From NCBI GenBank assembly GCA_000697055.1, contig JNDT01002032.1, positions 1 through 64,000 of the forward strand: 64,000 bases of DNA, given 5' to 3'. The notes beneath the pieces were generated by a model. The model searched no databases, was not told the DNA's origin, and saw nothing but the letters and a program-made list of their open reading frames with translations. Shown here piece after piece: positions 28,901 to 38,962 of this stretch (position 1 is its first letter; the number at the start of each line of letters is the position of its first letter). The position numbers and the translations under genes were made by a program. This DNA comes from Saksenaea vasiformis B4078 (lineage: Eukaryota > Mucoromycota > Mucoromycetes > Mucorales > Saksenaeaceae).

Positions 28901-29728
28901 GGCGCAGTCTGCAAATCTGTCGTTTTCATTTGTCTGTAGCTGTTGATGTAGGCGTATATCGTGCAGAGACATGTGACGATTAGCAAAGTAAGGCCGTGCC
29001 ACGTTCTCTTGTTGTTGATTCTGCGCAAAAGAAGAAGACGTGGGGAATTCTGACGTCGTCGTTGTTGGTGATGGGCCATGCAGGAGATGATTACGATCAT
29101 ACGTCAAATCACCCACTGCAACAGAGTGTCGCCGCATATGCCCAAAGTCGCATCTATTATGCATCATCCAACTAGCCTCTTGATCCGGTAGACGTGATTG
29201 CTCCATGGTTGCTATTAACGAGTTGACGGAATCATCCAAGTGACCAGCTCTTTTGGTATCTCCTTTTTCGGTCAAACTATTCTCACCTGTCGTAGGCATT
29301 GATTGTATCAAATCTGTCCACTGTGTTAACTGTTGAAGATGAAGACTTTCTGGATAAGACAGTTCAAACATGGTATCGTCCTGTGCAGTAGAACATGGAA
29401 GCTGCCAAGTGCCAGAAGTTGATACGTTATCACTCACTAAAGAAAACAGAGATAGAGAGAGGTGTGTAAGAAGAGAGATTCGTCATCTTGTTTTTTTTTT
29501 TTTTGGTAGGGAAAAGCTACCTGATTCCTCCCGTCCACCAAACCCGTCGTCATACTGTTTTCTTTTGCGTGACGCAGAACAAGTAGGTTGTGGTTGACTA
29601 GCATCTCCGGGTGTATACTCAAACATGTAGATGTCGTTCAGTGGCGATTCTTCCTTGACAATCTTAGATTTCTCATTCTCAGATTGTTGTGGAAGAACAG
29701 ATATCATGTCATTATCTCGACTAGCCAT
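25939..29728 (-). CDS. CSL (CBF1/RBP-J/Su(H)/LAG-1) family transcription factor
   Basis: Five in-frame exons: 29728-29521, 29436-28161, 28031-27583, 27484-26318 and 26261-25939, giving 1140 aa. About 490 disordered residues lead into the LAG1-type DNA-binding region. It starts at SYGTEKRFLCPPPTIVLLG, the family hallmark, and continues to KNLYISDTDEKRK. The beta-trefoil follows, with GSTVSLFNRIRSQTVSTRYL, nearly the RBP-J sequence. Then come WTIVGTD, PVTPVPFVTQW and an Ig/TIG-like C-terminal domain. CSL proteins bind GTGRGAA-type sites; fungi have them without Notch, where they act in adhesion, cell cycle and differentiation (S. pombe Cbf11/Cbf12). The length, long N-terminus and Ser/Gln-rich insert in the trefoil (about 26600-26790) are common in fungal members. 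Confidence 0.93.
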
Positions 29729-30026
29729 CGATACAGATAGAAGTAGAGAAAACAGCCACTAAAAAAAAAAAGAAAAAAAAAGAAACGTTCTTGTTGTTTG
29801 TTTTGTTTTTTGAAAGGAAAGAAGAAGAGAAGAAAAGAGAAAAACCAGGTTGTTAAGAAATATATGCACGTTTCGTATGGATTCTTATGTACATGAAAGT
29901 AAAAAAAAATAAAAAAAAATAAAGGGTTGAGTAGGTTAAGGATCTCCCAAACACTTGAGAGAGAGAGAGATTCTCTCTTCCATTGGTCAGCCTGGGAGCC
30001 TGCTACCAATTCATGCGACTGTTGTA

Positions 30027-31736
30027 TCACTTGGAGAAGTAGCCTTCCCCATAAACAACATTCTCAAGTAATCGCAGGTACTGAATCCGACATGTCAATT
30101 GTGCTTTTAAACCATTTCTTGTTGTCTTATCGTCACACGTCCAATGGTGCATCAACCATTTCTCCAATTGCAACATATTCCGGATTCCGTCAATATGCCA
30201 CCATTTACGTTCTGTTCCGCCAGAGTAACCCGGACCAATCACTATCACACTATATGACCAATAGCGTTCACTGTTTCGGAGATCTGTCGCGTGGCCCAGT
30301 TGAGAAGTAAGAAGGTCATTGAAAAACCAATATTCGTTTCCTTTTTCATCTTTCCATCCTCTTTGTAATCGTATCTCACTTTTGTACTTGTCGATCATCA
30401 ATTCCATCTCTTTCTTTTCCATTTCGATCCGCTCGTCTCTTATTTTGATATCCAACGCCTCAAGCTCACTTACTACTGTAATCATCTTATCGTTTTTACC
30501 CACTGCTGTTAACTGCTCTATCCGATTGACTAAACTTCTTCTTTTCGCTTTCTGTACCATTTCCTCCATTTGATATTCTTTTCGCTCTCTCTTTAGTGTC
30601 GCTTCTCTTTCCTTTAAGATCTTGGCTAAATCAATCATCTTCTGACGAACAGTGGTGTCAAATAACAGTATATCCAAAAGCATCTGTATCATTCGGAGTT
30701 CATCTGCTACTGTCAATGGACATGCTGCTCGGCTTAACTTTCGGAATTTTGTTATTTGTTGTACATCCTCCGTATTGCGTAGCGTAGGAACAGGTATATT
30801 CGTGCATTCTGCTGCTGCTAATAATTCCGCAATATCCTGCCAACATCGTGCGGACATCCCTTCTTGACAAAACATGAGAAAAAATGCATCACGTCGTTCG
30901 TTTTCCTCCAATTCTGGATCCCCGAGTCCTCTCTCCTCCATCCATTGATTCAAAATATGATGTGCTAGTAATGGTAAATGATTGGTCTTCGTGAGATAAT
31001 TCTGTTGAGCCAATTTTGGACGTTCTTCCAAAGGAACCATCTCGTAAAGACTTGTGTCCAAAGTAATAAGTGCTTTCCATACAATGTATGCTGTTAAACG
31101 TTTCATCCGCCAATCGCCTTGTGCATTCTGCACACTTTCGATGATACGAGGTTGAAAATCAAAATGTTCACCAAATCGAAACATAAATTCGCGTATTTGA
31201 AGTCGAATCCATAACTCTTCCTCCGAATATTTAAGATCAATTGGGCAAAGTGTTGGTGGCTCAACTTTCTTGCTGAATCCATGATCCATTCTACAAAAAG
31301 TTACATAAGAACAACTTGCTAGGAGATCAATATGTTTACCTGTTGGAAAAGACCTTGAGTGTATCTTTCTATATAATCATGAGTCGAAACTGTCAACTTT
31401 CATGGTTTTTTTTTGCTTTTTAGATTACATGAAATTCTCCACGACGTGTAGGTTCCTGAATTTGGCGCTCAGAATTGTCTTTCATGTATTACAAGGACAT
31501 ACCTGTGCATCTTCCTTTGTATTATTATCAGTAAGTTTCAGTTTCTTAAAACCAAGAATAGCTGTTTGCTCCTCCTTTCTCTTTTTGGCGTCTGCAGACG
31601 GTTTAAAGCATAGTCTAACAGACCCAGCGCGATTAGACTTGTTTCATAAAGGAATGCTTTCCCATTAGCGCATAATGGCTGTTCCATACTTTGTCTGGAA
31701 AAGTCCTTTTTTGCCTTCTTTTGGTGTTTCTACCAT
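30027..31736 (-). CDS. WHIM/DDT-like chromatin-associated protein
   Basis: One large exon (31290-30027) preceded by four small in-frame exons: 31736-31690, 31614-31503, 31455-31429 (27 nt) and 31368-31340 (29 nt). Together they give 492 aa. The N-terminus is basic (KKGLFQTK, then DAKKRKEEQTAILGFKKLKL). Residues about 90-160 (EEELWIRLQIREFMFRFGEH) resemble a DDT-type helical domain. A segment about residue 270 (ADELRMIQMLLDILLFDTTV) looks like WHIM1/WSD. A charged coiled coil of about 80 residues follows, then a WHIM2-like part (LQRGWKDEKGNEYWFFND) ending in ENVVYGEGYF. Such proteins are accessory subunits of ISWI-type remodelers or related DNA-linker readers. The domain calls rest on pattern resemblance, so a specific orthologue is not claimed. 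Confidence 0.75.
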
Positions 31737-32123
31737 ATCACCTGTGAAATAACGGTTGACCACGTTTATTGAAGACGAAAAGGAAAAGAAAAAAAAGAAA
31801 CGAGACAGAATAAAATGACCGTCGCGTCCGAAATGTTGTTCAATTCAATCTTTTTTAAAGAACCGCTCCAAGCTTATTCTTGGCTGGCTGGCAGTATGCC
31901 TGGACCAATTTGAGCGAATGACAGCTCTAGAACAAAGTGCGGAGTACCCCCTACCCCAATCATCTCTTTAGAACAAAGTGCGGACCTTCTCTGCTGGCGA
32001 ATAAAATATGGTAAAACAATCGGTCCTTTTTTGGGACAAGCAAATGCTTTTGGTTCCTCATAGAAATAGCTTATATATAGCGTCCACTTTTGACGCTAAT
32101 CCATAATTTTGTTTCTAATTATA
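31737..32123. other. Spacer between divergent units
   Basis: Contains the upstream region of the WHIM-like gene (minus) and of the DUF6729-like pseudogene (plus). A short direct repeat, AGAACAAAGTGCGGA, occurs twice (about 31930 and 31972). A TATATATAGCG stretch lies near 32072. Confidence 0.5.
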
Positions 32124-32808
32124 ATGGATTACAGTCGAAGCCAGTCGTCTCAGCAAGATCCAACACCTTCGCCGTCAATATCTGGTCTCAAACTGTGTAT
32201 GTATTGATGTTGAATTCTCGTGAAATATACATTAATGCTAAAAGTTAACAGACCACTCGTCTGATGAAGTCAATAGAATGGGATTAGCTTCCATGGAGGA
32301 AACGCAATCAATTCCAGAGGGACTCCCTCCAAGCGAAGACAATAGCAATGACGAGACGTCAGATGGATCGCTACATGTTCAGTACCTGACCAGCCTGCGA
32401 GATAGACTAAAGCAAGAAATGGAACAATCACCAAAAAATATTCCCAAATGCTATCAGAATCAGAGTTATCGGGTGACACCACCTAGTCCGTATTTTGCTC
32501 TCCGTGTCCGAAAAAGATTAGACCCTTCACCGCTTTACCATCCTCGCATGTTTGCGTGGCTAGTCCATCTGCTCATCAAGGAGTTCAATGCTCTGGAAAT
32601 TTTCACGTGTGTGGCTGGGCAGACAGACCAATTGCAAGAAAAGTTTTCGATATGCATGACAATTTCTATATCATGTTGTACAGATGTCAATGAAATTATC
32701 AAAGTTCCACCGTGCTCCTTATCAGAAGAGTTTCCTGCAATACTTTCTCAAGATGGAGCAGTATCTCGAGAATTGATGAATACGATGCGTAGCTGCTTTC
32801 ATTCCTGA
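32124..32808 (+). pseudogene. DUF6729-like transposon-derived gene, frameshifted
   Basis: Exon 32124-32196 splices (GT-AG, phase 1) to an open frame from 32252 to the TGA at 32806-32808. The product begins MDYSRSQSSQQ and has RMFAWLVHLLIKEFNALEIF, like the PxxFxWxPHLL start of DUF6729. The next expected part lies in another frame (CGWADRPIARKVFDMHDNFY, about 32613-32675). The first frame resumes with SEEFPAILSQDGAVSREL, again DUF6729-like. Two compensating frame changes therefore interrupt the domain, and the zinc-ligand cysteines of the first frame are lost. Fungal DUF6729 proteins are commonly tied to mobile elements (recalled, not checked). The gene sits 1 kb upstream of the Fanzor on the same strand. 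Confidence 0.5.
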
Positions 32809-33843
32809 ATGGGACCTGGTCCATTTTCTCGAGCCATTGGCGAGCATCATCACCTGATATGATATACCTTGCTGCATGTTTGGTACTGGATTTTCGAATG
32901 AGTATGTCATGCAGTACGCATCCCTTCATTTGGACCTTGTACTACTCGACACGACATTTAGCTAACGTCGTTTCCCGCGTAATTCCAAACGGATTGTGAC
33001 AGAAGAACAGCGGGGAGCCTGGATGGTGTTTCTAATATAGTAAGGATAGCAAATCGACATTTTCCTCGTTTGGAGATAAAGACGATTACGGCGGCACATC
33101 TCGAAGTGCAAAATGTTTAAAGAATATATACAATGATTGCGTGGAATTGTGTTCGATGGACTATTATCTGCATACGAGTACATTGCCAGCTACAGTTCTC
33201 ATCACAGCGAGCATAAGATAGCAAGTTATCTCTACTGTGTTTGACTACACGTAGCCTGTAGGTCACAAGGCATGTCTCTAAATTTCTCATCACTCATGTT
33301 TCTGATGGTCTTGGACTATGAAAAACGAATGCGCATAAATCCGGATTTATGGCTAGAAAAGAAACTGCCAGTCAAATCATCATCTTTTATTATCGAGAAG
33401 GCAACAGCGCCCGTTTAGCATCAGTTAGTATAGATATAATACTTAGATAGAGCTGGAAAAGACAGCAGTTTTTATTTTGAATAAATCTCTGTAAACGGTC
33501 TTAAAGAATTTCTGTCTGTTTTCTCTGCTACTAATTTCATGTAAAAGTTAGTTCGCGCATGAAGAGACGTGCTGAAGACGTCTGACTTGAATAAAACGTG
33601 CCATAAACATGTCTCATCCATGGTGTGATAGATTGAACATCCACAGTATGATAGATCCTTTTTCTTAGGAACTACAAGCTATGGCTCCAAAAGGTGCGGG
33701 TCGGATTAGATATTGTTTGTAAGAGATCTGGTGATCTGGTGATAGATCAACAACAGTGATTTCTTTGTATAGTGAACTATAAGATAGGAACGACCACCAC
33801 ATTTTAGTCCTCATTTTCTTATTTTGTCGTTTTTGCCTTTATC
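32809..33843. other. Decayed sequence between pseudogene and Fanzor
   Basis: No intact frame. It may continue the decayed transposon gene in several frames. The last 250 bp are AT-rich and must include the Fanzor promoter; no clear TATA box or terminal inverted repeat was found. Confidence 0.45.
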
Positions 33844-36800
33844 ATGGAGGAGGTTCAGGGACCACCTCGCCGTCGGAGACGATATGGATATCAGCACAGT
33901 CCTCTATCCGACCTCCCTGGTCGTGATTATTCGTTTGTGCGAAAACTAAAACTGTCCAGCTTTCTGAGAGAGGACTATAAGCACCTAAGGGTATATGTGT
34001 ATTCCGACTTTCTCTGGACAAAAGCTAAGTCCGTTGATATAGGTTGCTTTTCGGGCACTTGCGGAAGAATACGCCGCTGCTTGCCAGTGTGCGATGTTTC
34101 TTGTCAATCTCCACATTCGTCGTTGGCTTGAAGGCCAAATAGAACTTTTCCCTCCGATTTCGAAGGAATATTTCTTCACTGCTGCTTTCAAGATGGTATT
34201 GCGACGAGAACCCCACGCTAATATCAGAGTAGCTTTTGTATGATGTTGCTATAATTGTGCAATCAGCTGACTAATTTCTTTGTCTTCTGTATACTTTATA
34301 GTCCCCCTACCGATGGTGCGTTGACCTAAGAGAAACTTTTGAGACCGTGTTTGATTTGTGCAGATTCAATCCACAAGCATCAGAAGGTGCATAAAAGAAC
34401 TTAACAATTTTAAGAATATTCATACATTATTAGAAAACTATTCTCTCCCGAGACTGACCCACGTCTTAAGAGACCTGGCTCCTTCGTTTGCAGGGAAAAT
34501 AACTGCCAGTGAGCACTTAATATCAAAGGGGCAAAAAGGCAGTTGTATATTTACGTTTTTTGCCTTCGTAGACACCTTTGAACATGTCACGACAAATCTC
34601 CCAGTCTATATGAGAAGAACATTTAAAGCATTCTTTCTTCGCCTTTTCGAACAGTATCCTCAAACCCAATACCACAATGTGAATGGCCTAGGTATTATAT
34701 TTTATTCATTTCCTCTACAGTAGCTAATGTGATATTTGTAATTCTAGCATCTCGCTGCACGAACGCAGTCTTGGCACAGAACAATTTCGACCATAACGCA
34801 TGGCCAGCGTTTGGTACTGATGCGGTTGCAGAGTTCGAAGCATTCTATACGTAGGTTTTATATGATTGTTAACCATTTCGCGATTGTCTATCACTAACTG
34901 CTCCATGTTTTATAGGGAGTTTCTATGGACTTACACGGAAACGTTTGGAAACACGGACATTTCAGGCGATTTAAGCGATGAGCAGAAGGAAAGTTTACTT
35001 CCCTCCATGCTACAATTTTCTTTCCAGATGCTTAAACAATCGAACGAGTACGATGGAGAAGGGTGGTCGCTATTACCATTAGCGAAGAATCAAATAGGCA
35101 TGATTGAATGAGCGAAAGCCTCTACTTAGGTATTATGGTCTAACATGCACGCTATAGGATATGTGCCGGTTCCCCACCCCATCCTATATTGGATTTTACA
35201 AGGTGTTGCTGTGGACCTCCCGGATCACCTCTTCGTAAGTGGTCTACAAGAAAAGTGAATGAAAACTAACTGGCCATCCAAAAGCCTCCGTTACATAATC
35301 CTCGTACTTTTTCCAGTGCCCATCGGAGCGCAGTTTACCGTGAGCAGCTTTGGGAAGAGATTTTCTGTATAGACCGTGTCATGCCTAGGCGTTGGCGTTC
35401 GCAAGGTTTGCTTATAATTGATCACATGTAAATGCTGATTTCATCGCTCTTTGCTTAGGAGAAAACAACGAACAGCTTCCGCAAATCGAATTTGACTACG
35501 GTTTCGAAACAGACGGTGTGATGGCAGCCATCAGGTTCAAGTCTCGCAAGCCCAATCGAGGTATGGCTAATGTTTGCCACATTATGAAGCAACTAATGGG
35601 ATATCTGCGTCTCAGCTTCTTACCCTTCATCCAGAAGAGACTTCCAATTCTTGCCCCGAAATAGAGACATGTCTATTATCCAACGTGGTTTATACCACTT
35701 AAACAAGGAACCCACAGGTTTCACTGCAGCACAAAACCTAGACCCCGGATTGACCCGCATAGTGGGGATTGACCCAGGTATGTCACCCGCTTTGAAAAAA
35801 ATTCAGTGATAGCTATATATTATATAGGCATCCGATCCCTGGTAACTTCTGTTGACACGGCGGATAACTTACGTGATCGGGAAACAAGGCAGCACCATAC
35901 GTTTACGGTCACCAATGATTATTACCAGTAATATAACAGGATGATGTTGGCCATGGTGTGATAACCATATCAATTTCCAGGAACTGCTCCAAGTTCACCT
36001 GGAGTCTTCAAATGGAGCGGAAGAATCGCTTAGCAGCGAATATGCAACAGGTGTATGATCGTCTGGCGGAGCACCCAAGCACGCAGGCATCGGTTTTAGG
36101 GTTTCAGAGCTATCTTTCGACGCAATTTGCCGAGAAGAATAGGTACTTTCTGGATATACACCGCTTGTATGTGTCCGTTCTAAAAGGATTTTGCTAGGAC
36201 TGAGGAATACAATCGTCACTATCGTCATAGAGAAAGACGTGGGCTCCTGGAGTCTGCGAGAAAAATGACAATGGACGTTATTGCGGATCAAGCTGCAGGC
36301 TTCTATCCTAATACAACTTTGGTAAGCCCACCAATGCATCATACGAGTACATTGATCGTTATGCGAATAGCCACCTATCCAACATGTACACAAAGAGAAC
36401 AAGAGGCAACGAAAACGAAGACGCCAGCAGCACCGGCGAAATCAGGGAGGCGGCCAACGGGACCAGCGCCAGGTTCTAATCGCTTACGGTGACGCGGACC
36501 TACATACCGGCACGTATACGACGTATGGTCCTCTGCCGGTCAAGGCAAATATTTTTGATCCATGTTGATATTGAATTTTTAATTGCTGTTCTATGTAGAC
36601 GTTTCGCAAAGTCTTGGCTCGGCGATGCCCACTGATATGTGTAGATGAGTATAAGACCAGCAGGGTCTGTAGCGTCTGTCATAACGATACTATCCAACTG
36701 CGTGATCCTAACCTACGCATTTGCAACCACAAGTATGTATAATATGCAACCAAACGCGACCAAAGGCTAAACATTAGAAATCGTTCATTAGAAAAAAGTA

Positions 36801-37198
36801 CCTAAGCAAGCGCCCGAACAAACGAAAGCGGCAATACTGTCTCAATGAAAACGATGAAGTATTGCACGCTACATGCGAATGCCCTGACAGGCGTCAACTA
36901 GGTAGAGTCTTGGTACATTGTCTCTGACTAACCACCTTAATAGCTCCAACCGATTTCCGGAACATTGTCTATCCCATTCGGCTGTGTCCCCAGTGCGTGT
37001 ATGATAGGCAAGGAGAGATGACACCTTTGGTAAGTAATATGATTAGTAGGATATACTACCTCTCTAACATTACATTAGTTTTGGAATAGAGACGTTAATG
37101 CCGGCCGTAACATGCGTGAGATACTTGTCCGTTACATTGAATCCGGATGCCAGTTAACGTCTCGTCCCGAAGCGCTGTCTCGGACAGCTCAGCAGTGA
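33844..37198 (+). CDS. Fanzor RNA-guided endonuclease (eukaryotic TnpB homologue), full length
   Basis: Eighteen exons splice in frame: 33844-33990, 34043-34237, 34302-34386, 34434-34691, 34748-34850, 34916-35097, 35158-35234, 35285-35405, 35459-35560, 35616-35777, 35828-35927, 35981-36166, 36198-36321, 36371-36544, 36599-36732, 36792-36901, 36944-37029 and 37079-37198. The product is 821 aa with no internal stop. A basic N-terminus and helical recognition region lead to FDYGFETDGVMAAIRF, then RuvC-I RIVGIDPGIRSLVT (Asp476). After a helical, Arg-rich insert comes QVLIAYGDAD (Asp655 at the usual RuvC-II site). Next is ICVDEYKTSRVCSVC (Glu689 and a CxxC), a Lys-rich loop, a second CxxC (LCPQC), and RuvC-III FWNRDVNAGRN (Asp787). 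The family uses an omega RNA from its 3' flank to cut DNA. Introns 6 and 14 need GC donors. Being intact suggests selection or a recent arrival. Confidence 0.93.
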
Positions 37199-37360
37199 GG
37201 CACTGCTATCTGGTCACTCGTTTGACAAGTAAGTATTGGAACTAGGTCTTACGAGTCACGCTTTGGAACCACGTGTTAATGAAAATTAGGGCTATCCAGA
37301 CACCGTCTGTGAGCCTTATTCTTCTTTTTATCTGATTGGGCGGTCGTAATATTGTTGTTT
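37199..37360 (+). promoter_or_regulatory. Short Fanzor 3' flank; possible guide-RNA or UTR-intron region
   Basis: Only 162 bp separate the Fanzor stop from the next gene's ATG. Bases 37216-37256 can pair (ACTC...GTAAG with CTTAC...GAGT). This is where Fanzor omega RNAs usually lie. The same stretch also looks like an intron, with GTAAGT at 37229 and AATTAG at 37290, so it may simply be a UTR intron of either gene. An inverted CCAAT box (ATTGG) is near 37335. Confidence 0.3.
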
Positions 37361-37994
37361 ATGGACATCCATGATGAAACAAAACGATTACCACGCTGGC
37401 AATTTAGAAAGCAATGTAAACTAAAACGACGACGTGAGAAAAGACAAAAGGAAGCTCGGGAACGAGAACAGAATGCACCTCCTCCAACAGAAGAAGACAT
37501 CAAAGAACAGCATGAAAAACAGCAAGCTGATCGGTTGGCATACGAACAACAAAAAGCTTTATGGGAAGAACGAGAGAAACGGTACACAATGATCAACATT
37601 GCGCGTAAAAGAGCACAGGAATTGGAACAGGAAGCCCGAGTCAAAGCACAGGTTTAAAAGAAAACAGAAACACGATCTCACAACAGTTGACCTAACGCCT
37701 CACGTTTCTTCAATAGCGAAAATGGCAAGAAGCGTTAAGACGAATACCCATGTTACCGTCTGAATTTGAGGCGCTAAAAGATGAAAGTTCAAAGGTAGAC
37801 ATACTGATATTAGGAAAAAGGAAGTTTGTACCAACTACAAAGGATGATAGAACATCATTCAAGGTATGCCGACTTTTGTATCTAGCAAAGAGGATACAGA
37901 CACAGCACAACCGAGACGGCGTTACAAGGATTTATTTCGAGAGCAAAAAGAAAAGAAGAAACAACAAGAAATGGCAATGAACAAACTGCTCTGA
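37361..37994 (+). CDS. Small basic coiled-coil protein, unrecognised
   Basis: Start ATG 37361 (MDIHDETKRLPRWQFRKQCK). Exon 1 ends 37651 and a 65-nt intron follows, then exon 2 from 37717. A GTTTGT donor near 37826 spliced to the acceptor near 37891 joins a last exon ending RRRYKDLFREQKEKKKQQEM before the TGA at 37992-37994. Without that last intron the frame stops at 37980 with a less natural tail. The protein, about 155-170 aa, is dominated by Arg/Lys/Glu/Gln-rich helix, including LAYEQQKALWEEREKRYTMI. It resembles the charged arms of splicing or RNA-binding proteins, but I cannot name a family. It begins 162 bp after the Fanzor stop, on the same strand. Confidence 0.6.
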
Positions 37995-38962
37995 GAGCAG
38001 ACAACCACGCTTTTATACATATATCCTTTACTTGAACCTCATACACTGTACATACTTCTCCTTGACATATTGGGCTGCTTGTCTTTGTTGTTTGCAGGTG
38101 AATTACGCTGTGTCTGCTTTGGCAACTGTCGCAAAAAAAAGGTATATATGTAAGCTACTCCCAACAGTATAAAATAAAGGAAAGGACCCAACGCGTATCA
38201 ATAGATAGATTTCATTTGGTATGGTGCCGTCCCTACTTGCTGATCATTGACTTGGGATGCAGCAGAGACTTTTAAAATGCAGGATGATGGCAGTTTTTCC
38301 TATTGTAACCCAATTTTAGCAACCTGGGGAAAAAGAAAGATCGGTTGCTATCCTTATCATATATCACTAGTGCCGCTTGACAATAGAGTGGAGAGAGGCT
38401 ACTACCTTCTTTTTTTTTCCAATGCTTTGGGTAAAGGAGATACAAATAACCCATAGTGATCCCCTTGCGCCGAGACGCTAGAGGAGATACAACGCCATTT
38501 GCTGCATGCACAATAAAGATGTGCTCCTCTTGATAGATCTTAATGCATATGTGGAGAGTTGTATTTGGATCCCACGCAATACTAAAGACCGTAAAATCAC
38601 CAACTACCATGCCTCCTCTCTGGAGAAAACATTAGCGTTAGAGAGTTCTCCTTCTTTGCTTTTGTATGATCACTTGTATCTTCATATTCAGTTAGTAAAA
38701 GCTTATGCAATCAAACAAGTTTTTCTTTTTTCCGGGAAAGGGATGAAGAAGCCCTACATCTTCTAGTGATGATCATAAGAACAAAAACTTGTAGAGAACC
38801 GAAGCGATTTGTTTTGCTGTTGTTCCTTGATTAGGAGGTGTATTTAGGAAAACACTTGCCTTTTTCTCCTACAAAAAAAAGGCACAATCCCCCACGCTAA
38901 CGTGTGCACGTCCTCCCTACAGGTATCGTTACCAATGGAAGAAATGAAAAATAAAATCTGTT
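37995..38962. other. Intergenic region
   Basis: Between two convergent genes. Short open frames at 38247-38766 on both strands show no domain and no clean splice signals. AT-rich, probably both 3' UTRs. Confidence 0.5.
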
